A DNA stretch of 64,000 bases from Elioraea tepida (GTDB lineage: Bacteria; Pseudomonadota; Alphaproteobacteria; Acetobacterales; Acetobacteraceae), in assembly GCF_019203965.1 (NCBI RefSeq), contig NZ_CP076448.1, positions 1,255,001-1,319,000 on the forward strand, given 5' to 3'. Positions 1 to 8,255 of this stretch are shown here, piece after piece. Under the pieces are notes generated by a model. It was given only the letters and a program-made list of their open reading frames with translations, had not been told where the DNA came from and ran no database searches. Positions within the stretch are counted from its first letter, which is position 1; each line of letters opens with the position of its first letter. A program made the position numbers and the translations under genes.

Positions 1-876
1 CGCGCCGGCGCCGAAGCCGGCGACGAGGTGACGCTGTAGGAGGGCGAACAGGATCGCCATCGGAACCGTCATCAGCACCGAGGAGGCCATCATCAGGCCC
101 AAGTCGACATGCGTTCCGTCGAAGAAGTGCATCACCCCGACCGTCAGCGGAAGGTTCTCCATCGAGTTCATGAACCCCCGCCCGAACAGGTAGTCGTTCC
201 ACGATACGATCAGGGAGAAGATCGCCGCCGCGACGATTCCCGGCCAAGCCGTCGGCAGCACGATCTCGAAGAACACGCGCAGCCGCGAGGCGCCATCGAC
301 CAGCGCCGCCTCCTCGATCTCGACCGGAACCCCGCGGAAGAAGGCCCACATCAGCCACATGCAGAAGGGAAGGGTGATGCAGACATAGCCGAGCACGAGC
401 GACAGGAGCGTGTCGGTTAGCCGGAGCTCCACCATCACAAGGAACATCGGGAAGACGAAGATGATCGAGGGCACCATGTAGCCGACGAGCGCGAGATAGG
501 GCACCGCCCTCTGGCCGGGGAAGCGGAAGCGCGTGAGCGAGTAGGCGGCGAGGGTCGAGACCACCGTGCTAATCGCGGTGGTGCCGAGCGCGACCACCAC
601 CGAGTTGAGGAACCAGTCGAGGAAGAAGGCGGAGGGCGGCATAGCCGTCGCGGTCGCGCCGCCGGCCTGGAAATAGGCGTCCTTGCCGGCGAACAGGGCG
701 CGGTCGTTCTCGAGGGTCCAGGCCTCGGGCAGGAGTGTGGGCGGCCAGGCGAAGATCTCGTCCTTCGGCTTCACCGAGGTGAAGAACGCCCACAAGAGCG
801 GGAAGCAGACGACGAAGGTGACGGCGAGGAGCAGACCGTAGAGCAGGGCCCGGCCGAGGAGGGCGCGCGTCGTCAC
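1..876 (-). CDS. Carbohydrate-type ABC transporter permease (MalG-like), 3' end cut by window edge
   Basis: Inner-membrane permease of a binding-protein-dependent ABC importer, second of the two permeases. From a GTG at 876 the frame stays open to base 1, giving 292 codons. A first hydrophobic span sits near residues 8-30. The cytoplasmic EAA loop that docks the ATPase is near residues 185-205 (EEAALVDGASRLRVFFEIVL, then LP). A C-terminal QRHLVAGFGAGA-like tail suggests only a few residues are missing. The GTG overlaps the TGA of the upstream permease by four bases (GTGA), so translation is probably coupled. The substrate cannot be read from sequence. The ATPase gene is not in the window. Confidence 0.88.
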   Translation of the reverse strand, partial: MTTRALLGRALLYGLLLAVTFVVCFPLLWAFFTSVKPKDEIFAWPPTLLPEAWTLENDRALFAGKDAYFQAGGATATAMPPSAFFLDWFLNSVVVALGTTAISTVVSTLAAYSLTRFRFPGQRAVPYLALVGYMVPSIIFVFPMFLVMVELRLTDTLLSLVLGYVCITLPFCMWLMWAFFRGVPVEIEEAALVDGASRLRVFFEIVLPTAWPGIVAAAIFSLIVSWNDYLFGRGFMNSMENLPLTVGVMHFFDGTHVDLGLMMASSVLMTVPMAILFALLQRHLVAGFGAGA

Positions 877-1819
877 GCGGGCTTCTCCTCCGCCCCGAAG
901 CCCGAGACGCGCACGTCGACGATGCTTCCCGCGAGCAGGAGCACGATCATCCCGACGCCGGTCGCTGCGGCCACGCCGAGGCGGAGGTTCGCCATGCCCT
1001 GCTCGAAGGCGTAGACGGCGAGGTTGACCGTGCTCGTCCCGGGCCCGCCGCGGGTCAGCAGGTAGATCTCCTCGAACGTGTTGAAGGTCCAGATCGTTCG
1101 GAACACGACGACGACGACGAGCACCTCTTGAGCAGCGGCAGTGTGATGTCGAGGAACCGCCGCAGCGCCCTCGCGCCATCCACCTTCGCCGCATCGTCGA
1201 GCTCGGTCGGGATCGTCTGCAGCCGCGCGAGCACGCAGATGATGACGAACGGCGTGTACGTCCACACGTTGAGGAGGATCGCCGAGGCCATCGCCATCGC
1301 CGGCGTCGAGAGCCAGGCGATGTTCTCCTCGATCACCCCGGCCTGCAGCAGCACGTGGTTGATGATCCCGATCTCGCGGTTGAAGATCCAACGCCAGTTC
1401 AGTGCGATCACCACCGTCGGCACGATGTAGGGGAACAGCAGGAGCCCGCGGAACACGGCGATCGCCGGGAGTTGCGTGTGCAAGAGAAGCGCGAGGCCGA
1501 CGCCGAAGCCGGTCTGCAGGACGATCGACCAGCCGGTCCAGATCAGGGCCTGGGAGAAGCTCTCCCAGAACAGCGGGTCGGCGAAGATGGCCTCGAAGTT
1601 GCGCAGGCCAGCGAAGCGCACGTCGTCCGGCCGCAGCGGGTTATAGGCGAGGAAGGCCATCCGTATGGCCTCCACCACCGGCCAGATCATGAAGGCGCCG
1701 GCGGTGAGGATGAACGGCAGCATGAAGAGCAGGCCGACCTTCGTGTCGGAGAGGCGCAGGCCGGCGGCACGGCGGGCGCGGCGCGGGCTGCCGCGTGCGG
1801 TCGCGGCCCGCGCCGCCAT
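873..1819 (-). pseudogene. ABC transporter permease (MalF-like), frameshifted
   Basis: First permease of the same importer. The N-terminal part (residues 1 to about 230 from ATG 1819) has LLFMLPFILTAGAFMIWPVV as its first membrane span and an EAA loop (ELDDAAKVDGARALRRFLDI, TLPLL). The frame then becomes low-complexity serine and stops. The expected continuation (VVVVFRTIWTFNTFEEIYLL, then TRGGPGTSTVNLAVYAF) is found in another frame ending at 873. One missing base around 1121-1130 would restore a 315-residue protein, and the locus length of 947 nt is one short of a multiple of three. The break lies just after the EAA loop. It may be a real inactivating mutation or a sequencing error in the repetitive gtcgtcgtc tract. 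The start lies one base from the binding-protein stop. Confidence 0.85.
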
Positions 1820-1820
1820 C

Positions 1821-3182
1821 TCAGCCGACGAGCAGGCGCGCGTTGTCGGAGCGGATCGCCTCGAACTGGCGCTGCCCCCACTCCGCCGCCTGGCGCGGCG
1901 TCGCGTTGTTCAGAAGCATCCGCTGCACGGCCTGCGCCCAGACGCTTCTCCCGTGCGCGATGCCGGCGAGTGGGTTGACGCCCTTCTTGAGCTCGTAGCC
2001 CGTGTTGCACTGGTGCGGCACGCTGTCAACGAAGATCACGTCGAGGGACCGCTTCTTCGACTGGTAGAACGGATGCGCGAGCATCGCCGGCGCGGTCGCG
2101 ACGTCCTTGAACACGGGGCCGACATTCGGCATCAGGCTCTGGCTGTAGCGGACCATCCACTCGGTGCTGTTGCAGACCTAGGCGACCGCCTCCTTCGTCT
2201 CGCGGATGTAGGGGTTGTCGCGGCGCGGGATGGTCCAGCCGTTGATGTCGGTCCAGCTCCGGCGCATCCCGGTGCGCGGATGCGCCGGGTTCAGGTAGTA
2301 CTCCATCCTGTCGAAAATCGGCTTCGCTTCCTCCGCGGCGCGGCCCATCGTGCGCCCCCAGTAGGCGGACATGCCGGTGCGGCCGGTGACGTGCTGGTCG
2401 ACCACCTGGAGGAAACTGAACTCGACCGCGCTGCGCGGCATGTAGGAGAACATCCGGCGAATGAAGTCGAACGCTTCGACGGTCGCGTCGGAGGCGAACA
2501 CAGTGCGGAAATTGGCAGACGGGTCCCACGTCATGCCGCCGGCCTGCCAGATCAGCTGGGTGATGTGGTAGTCGGCGCAGAGATTGCGCCCGAGCGCCAT
2601 CGTGTAGCCCGCCATCCCGGGTTTCCGCTCCGAGATCGCCCGCGCTGCGTTCGCGAGCCCGTCCCAGGTCCACTGCGCCGGGTTGCCGAGGGCGAGCTCG
2701 TCGATAATGTCCTGCTGCACCACGAGCAGGCAGGCCTGGTGGTGCAGAGGCACCGCGAACTGGGTTCCCTTTCCTGCCCCGAATGATGCGAGCGTGAAAC
2801 CGTCAACCAGCCGCCCCTCGGCATTGATGGCGCGGCAGACGTCATCGACCGGCTCGAGCAGCCCCTCGGCGGCGAGCTGGTAGGCGATCGGGCTTTCGAC
2901 CGAGATCAGGGCGGGTGGGCGGCGGGCGGCGAGGTTGGTCGTCAGCTTCACCGTCACGCCGTCCTACGGGATCTGCTCGATCTCGATACGGATATTGGCG
3001 TTGTTGCGCTGCGCCCACTCGTTCATGCCCTGGACGAACACGCCGCCATAGGGGCCCGGCTCGCCCCACACGCGCGCGACGCGCGGCGCGCCCTGGGCGA
3101 TCGCGGGCGCGGCGAGCGCGGTTGCCGCGGCGCCGGCGAGCAGGGCGCGGCGGCGAACACCTCGGCGGTTCGCGTGCGTCAT
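1821..3182 (-). pseudogene. ABC transporter extracellular substrate-binding protein with two in-frame TAG codons
   Basis: Family-1 type periplasmic solute-binding protein feeding the two permeases downstream. A single frame of 454 codons from ATG 3182 to TGA 1821 is interrupted by TAG at 2966-2964 and TAG at 2180-2178. Segment 1 has an arginine-rich, Tat-like signal (RRRALLAGAAATALAAPAIA) and the start of the mature domain. Segment 2 (75 codons later) carries the body, including ISVESPIAYQLAAEGLLEPV. Segment 3 carries the C-terminal lobe. Both stops sit where tryptophan (TGG) would fit (IP-W-DGVTVKLT and AVA-W-VCNSTEW), so each is one G-to-A change away. A good ribosome site, AAGGGAG, lies 8 bases before ATG 3182. 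Without suppression only a 72-residue fragment is made. Confidence 0.85.
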
Positions 3183-3243
3183 CGGACTGTTCTCCCTTGG
3201 CTGTTGAACCGGCCCTGTCGTTGCGGGCCGTTACGCAAGGAAG

Positions 3244-3272
3244 CCTAAGGAAGCGGGATCGTCGCGTGTCAA
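3244..3272 (-). promoter_or_regulatory. Candidate promoter of the ABC transporter operon
   Basis: On the minus strand TTGACA (3272-3267) is a perfect -35 hexamer overlapping the stop codon of the upstream transferase gene. A weak -10 (CTTAGG at 17-base spacing, or TTAGGC at 18) follows. It lies about 60-90 bases before ATG 3182. The -10 match is poor. Confidence 0.3.
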
Positions 3273-4348
3273 CTCGCAGCCGGACGCGACCAGGCGCCGA
3301 TGCCTGCGCGCCGCGCCCGCGCGGCGACCCAGAACGCATAGGCCACGAGCACCGCGAGCACGACGGCGTAGAGCGCGAGCTTGCGCGGCGGCGACAGCGC
3401 GACGAAGCGGAACGCAACGACTCCCATCGCCGCTGTGAAGCCCCAATGAAGCAGCGTCACGCCCGCGCGCGGGAAGCCCGTGCGGTCCAGCACCTGGTAG
3501 AGGTGGCCGCGATGCGCCTCCGTCAGACGCTCGCCGGCGATGGCACGGCGCACGAGCGTGAAGGCGACGTCGAACAGCGGCAGCGCGAGCAGAAGCGGAA
3601 CGATGAAGAAGCTCACCTGTGTGGCCTCGAACCCCGCGGCGGCGATCGCGAGCACCGCGAGCATGTAGCCGATGAACTGGCTACCGACATCGCCGAGGAA
3701 GATCCGCGCCGCGGGAAAGTTGAACGGCAGGAAGCCGAGGCAGCCCGAGCAGAGGAACAGCGAGGCGGCATAGACGAAGGCGCCGCCCTCGATGAGAGCG
3801 ATCGCGGCAAGGAAGCCGGAGGCGATCGCCGCCATCCCCGCACAGAGGCCGTCGAGACCGTCGATGAAGTTCATCGCGTTCGTCACGAACACGATCCAGA
3901 GGAGTGTCAGCGGCACCGCGAGGGGCCCGAGCGGGACCGGGCCGACGAAGGGCAGGAACAGACGCTCGAGCCGAAGCCCGAAGGCGATCGGAAGGGCAGC
4001 GGCCGCCACCTGGGCGGCGAGCTTCCAGCCGAAGGGGAAGTCGAGCGCGTCGTCGGCGAGAGACACGGAGGCGATCGCTGCCGCACCCGCGATCACGGCG
4101 AGGAAGTAGGGGTCGGCGATCCGGGCGACGCGCCCCTCGAGATAGAGCACGACGAGGCCCGCAAGCGTGGCCACGACGACGCCCAAACCGCCGCCACGCG
4201 GTGTCGGCACCGCGTGGGCGGAACGATCGTTCGGCACGTCCATCAGCTTGAGCGCGATCACGAGCCGGACGACGAGAGCTGAGAGAAGCGCGAGCCCGAG
4301 CGCGAAAGCGAGATGGCCGGCGAGCGCAGCGGGCGTGATCGGTGGCAT
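3269..4348 (-). CDS. Glycosyltransferase family 4, undecaprenyl-phosphate sugar-1-phosphate transferase (WecA/MraY superfamily)
   Basis: Integral membrane enzyme of 359 residues that transfers a sugar-1-phosphate from a UDP-sugar to undecaprenyl phosphate, starting O-antigen, capsule or exopolysaccharide units. Family motifs are in order: DVPNDRSAHAVPTPRGGG near residue 37, the Mg-binding ADDALDF near 98, NAMNFIDGLDGL near 157, FLGDVGSQFIG near 217 and the HRGHLYQ loop near 280. About ten hydrophobic spans alternate with these loops. It is more like WecA/TagO/RgpG than MraY because it lacks MraY's longer conserved tail. It is upstream of the ABC operon and follows rsmD by 51 bases on the same strand. 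The exact sugar is not predictable. Confidence 0.87.
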   Translation of the reverse strand: MPPITPAALAGHLAFALGLALLSALVVRLVIALKLMDVPNDRSAHAVPTPRGGGLGVVVATLAGLVVLYLEGRVARIADPYFLAVIAGAAAIASVSLADDALDFPFGWKLAAQVAAAALPIAFGLRLERLFLPFVGPVPLGPLAVPLTLLWIVFVTNAMNFIDGLDGLCAGMAAIASGFLAAIALIEGGAFVYAASLFLCSGCLGFLPFNFPAARIFLGDVGSQFIGYMLAVLAIAAAGFEATQVSFFIVPLLLALPLFDVAFTLVRRAIAGERLTEAHRGHLYQVLDRTGFPRAGVTLLHWGFTAAMGVVAFRFVALSPPRKLALYAVVLAVLVAYAFWVAARARRAGIGAWSRPAAS

Positions 4349-4399
4349 GGCCTGGGCTCTCTGCCTCAGGCGAGGGGGTGGGGCAAGGCCGGGGCCCGC

Positions 4400-4957
4400 T
4401 CAGCCGGCGCGCAGGAACAGGACCTGCGCCGCGCCCCAGCGTCGCATGTCAAGCAGGGTCAAGCCGGCAAGATCGGGCAGGGCCTCCCCGCAGCCGAGTT
4501 CGGCGACCACGAGCGCTCTAGGAGCGATCCAGCCGGCATCGGCCAGAGCGGCAAGCGCCGGCGAGACAAGCTCCCGCCCATAGGGCGGGTCAAGGAACAG
4601 GAGTGTCGCCGGGCGGGCGGCGTGAGGCGGGCGGAGCGCGTCAGCCGCGAGCACCGTCGCGCGCCCTTCTGCGCGGCAGGCCGCGATGTTGGCGCGGAGA
4701 GCCGCGAGCGCCGCACGGTCGCGCTCGATGAAGTGTGCCTCCGCCGCACCGCGCGAGAGCGCCTCGAGCCCCATCGCGCCGGTGCCGGCAAAGGCGTCGA
4801 GAACGCGCGCCTGCTCCAGCGCTGCGCGTCCGGCGAAGGGGGCGTGGGCGATCACGTCGAAGATCGCCTGGCGGGCACGGTCGGCCGTCGGGCGCGTCGC
4901 ATCGCCGGGCGGTGCGACAAGGCGTCGGCCGCGCCAGGCGCCGGCGATGATCCGCAT
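4400..4957 (-). CDS. rsmD: 16S rRNA (guanine(966)-N(2))-methyltransferase RsmD
   Basis: SAM-dependent methyltransferase of 185 residues that methylates G966 of 16S rRNA during small-subunit assembly. It begins MRIIAGAWRGRRL, typical for RsmD, followed by RPTADRARQAIFDVI. The SAM-binding glycine loop VLDAFAGTGAMGLEALSRGA is near residue 52, and the catalytic DPPYGR motif is near residue 123. Length and motif spacing are normal. The gene starts 6 bases after the rluB-like stop on the same strand, so the two rRNA-modification genes are probably one transcript. Confidence 0.93.
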   Translation of the reverse strand: MRIIAGAWRGRRLVAPPGDATRPTADRARQAIFDVIAHAPFAGRAALEQARVLDAFAGTGAMGLEALSRGAAEAHFIERDRAALAALRANIAACRAEGRATVLAADALRPPHAARPATLLFLDPPYGRELVSPALAALADAGWIAPRALVVAELGCGEALPDLAGLTLLDMRRWGAAQVLFLRAG

Positions 4958-4963
4958 CCCGGC

Positions 4964-5731
4964 TCAGGGCCGCCGCCGCGTCGGCGCCGCTGCGCCGAGC
5001 TGCTCGCGGAGCACCCTCGCCGGCACCTCCTCGACGGCACCGCGCGGCAGGAGGCCAAGCTGGAACGGGCCATAGGCGACGCGGATCAGCCGCAGCACCG
5101 GCAGCCCGAGATGCTCGAGCACGCGTCGTATCTCGCGGTTCTTGCCCTCGCGCAGCGACACGGTGAGCCAGGACACCTCGTTCTTCACCGCATCGAGCCC
5201 GGCCTCGATCGGCCCGTAGCGTATGCCGTCGATCGTGATCCCGTTCGCAAGCGAGGCGAGCACCCCCGGGTCTGGCCGGCCGTGAACACGCACACGGTAG
5301 CGACGCACCCAGCCGTTCTTCGGGTGCTCGAGCTGCCGCGCGAGCCCGCCATCGGTGGTGAGCAGGAGGAGCCCCTCCGAGCCCATGTCGAGCCGGCCGA
5401 CCGAGACCACACGCGGCATCGAGGCCGGCAGCTTCTCGAACACGGTCGGCCGTCCTTGCGGGTCGCGCGCGGTGACGAGAAGGCCGCGCGGCTTGTGGTA
5501 GCGCCAAAGCCGGGCACGACCGGGAGGGTCGACCGGGACGCGATCGACCGTGACCGTGTCACCCGGCTCGACCAGCACCGCCGGGTCGGCGAGCCTGCGC
5601 CCGTTCACCGCGACGCGCCCCTCGGCGATCAGCCGCTCGGCCTCCCTCCGGCTCGCCACCCCGGCGCGGGAGAGCCACTTGGCAATCCTCTCGCCGCCCG
5701 CCCCCTCGCCGACCGTGCCTGCGCGCCGCAT
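4964..5731 (-). CDS. rluB: 23S rRNA pseudouridine synthase, RluB/RsuA family
   Basis: 255-residue pseudouridine synthase. The N-terminal S4 RNA-binding domain (ERIAKWLSRAGVASRREAER, then LIAEGRVAVNG) spans about residues 13-75. The catalytic domain carries the aspartate motif GRLDMGSEGLLLLTTDG near residue 112 and the REGKNREIRRVLEHLGLPV helix near 194, both typical of the RsuA/RluB/RluE/RluF group. The target is most likely U2605 of 23S rRNA by similarity to RluB, but paralogue assignment from sequence alone is tentative. It is divergent from tadA, with 38 bases between the start codons, so the two promoters must overlap. Confidence 0.88.
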   Translation of the reverse strand: MRRAGTVGEGAGGERIAKWLSRAGVASRREAERLIAEGRVAVNGRRLADPAVLVEPGDTVTVDRVPVDPPGRARLWRYHKPRGLLVTARDPQGRPTVFEKLPASMPRVVSVGRLDMGSEGLLLLTTDGGLARQLEHPKNGWVRRYRVRVHGRPDPGVLASLANGITIDGIRYGPIEAGLDAVKNEVSWLTVSLREGKNREIRRVLEHLGLPVLRLIRVAYGPFQLGLLPRGAVEEVPARVLREQLGAAAPTRRRP

Positions 5732-5769
5732 CGATTGCCTTTCCTCGCTTGCAATGTGATGTAGCGCGG

Positions 5770-6228
5770 ATGGCGAAAGGCGGCGAGACGAGCCCGATGC
5801 GTCGTGCGCTGCTCGAGGCGCAGGCGGCGGCGGCGCGGGGCGAGGTTCCGGTCGGCGCGGTCGTGCTTGGCCCGGACGGGTCGGTGCTCGCCGCCGCCGG
5901 GAACCGTGTGCAGGAGCTTGCCGACCCGACGGCGCATGCGGAGATTCTCGCTTTGCGCGCCGCGGCGGCGGCGCGTGGCCAGCCGCGCCTGCCCGATTGC
6001 GACCTCGTGGTGACGCTCGAGCCCTGCCCGATGTGCGCCGCGGCGATCTCCCTGTTCCGGATCAGGCGGCTCGTGTTCGGCGCCTATGACCCGAAGGGAG
6101 GCGGGGTGGAGCATGGGCCAAGGATCTTCTCCCAGCCGAGCTGCATGCACAGGCCCGAGGTGATCGGCGGCGTTGCGGAGGCAGACGCCGCCGCCCTGCT
6201 GCGGTCCTTCTTCGCCGCACGCCGCTGA
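5770..6228 (+). CDS. tadA: tRNA-specific adenosine deaminase TadA
   Basis: Zinc-dependent deaminase converting A34 to inosine in tRNA-Arg(ACG). The 152-residue protein has the deaminase signature: PTAHAEILALRAA (zinc ligand His and catalytic Glu) near residue 52 and LEPCPMCAAAI (two zinc-ligand cysteines) near residue 82. The start at 5770 (MAKGGETSPMRRAL) gives the usual length. An in-frame start at 5749 would only add seven unsupported residues. A GCCGCC/GGCGGC hairpin follows the stop. A broader nucleoside or guanine deaminase role cannot be excluded, but the length and the C-terminal FFAARR tail favour TadA. Confidence 0.9.
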   Translation: MAKGGETSPMRRALLEAQAAAARGEVPVGAVVLGPDGSVLAAAGNRVQELADPTAHAEILALRAAAAARGQPRLPDCDLVVTLEPCPMCAAAISLFRIRRLVFGAYDPKGGGVEHGPRIFSQPSCMHRPEVIGGVAEADAAALLRSFFAARR

Positions 6229-6231
6229 GAA

Positions 6232-6249
6232 GCCGCCGACTGAGGCGGC
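6232..6249. terminator. GC hairpin between convergent tadA and Bug-type gene
   Basis: GCCGCC and GGCGGC form a six-base-pair stem with a six-base loop, four bases after the tadA stop and upstream of the converging gene's stop at 6325. No clear U-tract follows, so termination strength is doubtful. Confidence 0.4.
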
Positions 6250-6324
6250 GTTCGGCGCCACGCCCCGCCCGAGAACGCAGCGGCGGCCGATCCTTTGCGG
6301 GGCGGTGCGGGCAGGACGCTGCCG

Positions 6325-7302
6325 CTACAGCCTCAGGCCCAAACGCTGCACCATCGTCTTCTCGTTCTCCGTCAGCTGCGCGGCGAAGGCGGCATACTCG
6401 GCGCTCGAGAGATACCAGGGCTGCATGTCGAACCGCTCGAGAATCGAGAGGTGCCCGGGGTCGTCGATCGCGCGGCGGAACGCCTCATCCAGCGTGCGCA
6501 CCACCGGAGGGTCCATTCCCTTCGGGCCGCCGAAGCCGTACGGAGAGGCAGAGACGATGTCGTAGCCGAGCTCCTTCAGCGTCGGCACGTCGGGGAAGCT
6601 CTTCGCCCGCTCCGCCCCCCAGGTAACGAGAAGCCTGAGCTTGCCGTCGCGCACGAGCTGCGCCCAGCCGGAGCTGTCGGCAGAGGCCATCACCGTTCCC
6701 GCGAGCAGGGCCGTCTGGTTTTCGGCCACGCCGCGGAAGGGAACGTGCAGGAACTCCACCCCCGCCTTCAGCGCGATCTGCTCCATCGTGATGTGCAGCG
6801 TGGAGCCGACGCCGGGCGTGCCGTAGGTCAGCTTGCCGGGATTCGCCTTCGCCCAGGCGATCAGGTCGGGGAAGGTGCGGAAGGGGCTGTCGGCGCGGAC
6901 GACGACGCCGAACAGATAGCCCGTGATGTGGCTGATGAAGGTGAAGTCGGTCAGCGGGTTCCACTGCGGGGTCGCCTGCATGAACGGGTAGCGGAACACC
7001 GTGATCGGCAGTTGCGCGAGCGTGTAGCCGTCAGGCCGCGCCTGGAGCAGGGCGACGGCGCCGAGTGTGCCGCCAGCCCCCGGGCGGTTCTCGACCACCA
7101 TTGGCTGGCCGAGGATCTTCCCGGCCGCTTCGGCGATCGCGCGCATCTGCAGGTCGGTCGAGCCCCCCGCCGTCCAGGGGCAGATCAGGCGTATCGGCCG
7201 GTCGGGGAAGGTCGCGGCGCGGGCGATGGCAGGCGCGCTGAGCGCCGCCGCGGCGGCGAGAAGCGACCGGCGCGAGAGCTGCGCTGTCGGACGATCGGTC
7301 AT
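6325..7302 (-). CDS. Tripartite tricarboxylate transporter (Bug-type) substrate-binding protein
   Basis: Periplasmic solute-binding protein of 325 residues for a TctABC-type secondary importer of a carboxylate. ATG 7302 is preceded by GGGAGGGAACAGGG and opens a twin-arginine-like signal (RRSLLAAAAALSAPAIARA). The mature part starts FPDRPIRLICPWTAGGSTDL, a Bug hallmark, and contains GKILGQPMVVENRPGAGGTL and a YGTPGVGSTLH ligand-loop region. The two membrane subunits (TctA, TctB) are not nearby, as is common for Bug proteins. It occupies the place just downstream of ctaG where coxC often lies in related oxidase operons. The ligand is unknown. Confidence 0.9.
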   Translation of the reverse strand: MTDRPTAQLSRRSLLAAAAALSAPAIARAATFPDRPIRLICPWTAGGSTDLQMRAIAEAAGKILGQPMVVENRPGAGGTLGAVALLQARPDGYTLAQLPITVFRYPFMQATPQWNPLTDFTFISHITGYLFGVVVRADSPFRTFPDLIAWAKANPGKLTYGTPGVGSTLHITMEQIALKAGVEFLHVPFRGVAENQTALLAGTVMASADSSGWAQLVRDGKLRLLVTWGAERAKSFPDVPTLKELGYDIVSASPYGFGGPKGMDPPVVRTLDEAFRRAIDDPGHLSILERFDMQPWYLSSAEYAAFAAQLTENEKTMVQRLGLRL

Positions 7303-7383
7303 CCCTGTTCCCTCCCAGAGAGCCGCACTTGGCGCGCGGCGTTTCGCGGGAGTGTGGCGACAGGCCGCGCGCGCGCGCAAGCC

Positions 7384-8028
7384 TCAGCGGAGGGCGCGGC
7401 CGCCTGGTCCCGGGGGGGCGGTGTTCGGCGTGAAGCCGCCGACATGCGGCCCGGCCGAGGCGAGCGCACCGGCCCGTTCGGCAGCGCCGAGCGAGCGGAA
7501 GAAGCTGTAGCTGATCGTGATCACGCGCAGGTCGCGCGTGGCAGGGTCGTCGAACAGCTTCGGGTCGACCCAGAAGGCGAGCGGCATCTCCACCTCCTGG
7601 CCTGGCGCGAGCGTCTGTTCCGTGAAGCAGAAGCAGGCGATCTTGTTGAAGTAGCGCGCGGCCTTCTCGGGCGTGACGTTGTAGGTGCTGATGCCGGTCA
7701 CCGGCTCGGCGGCGTCGTTCCGCGCCCGATAGAAGGCGAGCCCCTCCTCCGCCCCGCGCAGCGTCACCGACCGCTGGGCGGGCCGGAACGTCCAGGGCAT
7801 GCCCGCCTGGACATTGGCGACGAACTCGACGCGGATCGTCCGCGGGTCCTCGACGGCGGGGCGGTCGGCGTTCATCATGGGCGTGCCGCCGAAACCGGTG
7901 ACACGGCAGAACAGGTCGTAGAGCGGCACCGCCGCGAAGCTGAGCCCGACCATGCCGGCGACGAGGCCGGCGAGGCTCAGCGCGAGGGTGCGGTTCGAAC
8001 GGGAGCGAGCCCGCCCGGGCGTGACCAT
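7384..8028 (-). CDS. ctaG: Cytochrome c oxidase assembly protein CtaG/Cox11
   Basis: Membrane-anchored copper chaperone that delivers Cu to the CuB site of subunit I. It has 214 residues with one N-terminal membrane helix ([20 protein letters not shown]), then PLYDLFCRVTGFGGTP, a conserved Cox11 stretch. The periplasmic beta domain carries the copper-binding CFCF motif (KIACFCFTEQTLAPGQEVEM) near residue 132. It is the last oxidase gene of the ctaC-ctaD-ctaB run and overlaps the preceding small gene by 52 bases. The GC-rich C-terminal tail (GFTPNTAPPGPGGRA) is not conserved. Confidence 0.92.
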   Translation of the reverse strand: MVTPGRARSRSNRTLALSLAGLVAGMVGLSFAAVPLYDLFCRVTGFGGTPMMNADRPAVEDPRTIRVEFVANVQAGMPWTFRPAQRSVTLRGAEEGLAFYRARNDAAEPVTGISTYNVTPEKAARYFNKIACFCFTEQTLAPGQEVEMPLAFWVDPKLFDDPATRDLRVITISYSFFRSLGAAERAGALASAGPHVGGFTPNTAPPGPGGRALR

Positions 8029-8255
8029 TCGCGCGGATCCCCGATCTGCGACATGCGGCTTAACGTGATGGCGAAGAAGAGCGCGACAAGCCCGAGCAGG
8101 ACGACGAGCATCACCCGGTTCCGCGCCTTCTGACGCGCGCGGAGCTCGCGCGTCTGCTCCGGCGTGAGGTCGGGCCCGCGCGTCACCGCTTGCGGGTCAT
8201 GTGGCGCAGGGCGGGACTGGACACGGTTGCCCATGCGTCCGTCCGCCACCGTCAT
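7977..8255 (-). CDS. Small single-span membrane protein between ctaB and ctaG (CoxF-like position)
   Basis: 92-residue protein with a basic, polar N-terminus ([20 protein letters not shown]) followed by one membrane helix ([20 protein letters not shown]). Its start overlaps the ctaB stop by four bases (ATGA), and its 3' end overlaps ctaG by 52 bases. Small one-helix proteins at this place in alphaproteobacterial oxidase operons are often called CoxF and are presumed assembly or stability factors. That role is inferred from position only. A shorter start at residue 8 (MGNRVQS) is possible. Confidence 0.72.
   Translation of the reverse strand: MTVADGRMGNRVQSRPAPHDPQAVTRGPDLTPEQTRELRARQKARNRVMLVVLLGLVALFFAITLSRMSQIGDPREWSRPGGLAPVRTAPSR

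Noticed and set aside
1821-3182. Programmed TAG read-through or pyrrolysine insertion in the binding protein
   Set aside because: No pyrrolysine system or other TAG-containing intact genes seen in the window, and both sites fit a lost tryptophan codon. Decay or error is simpler.
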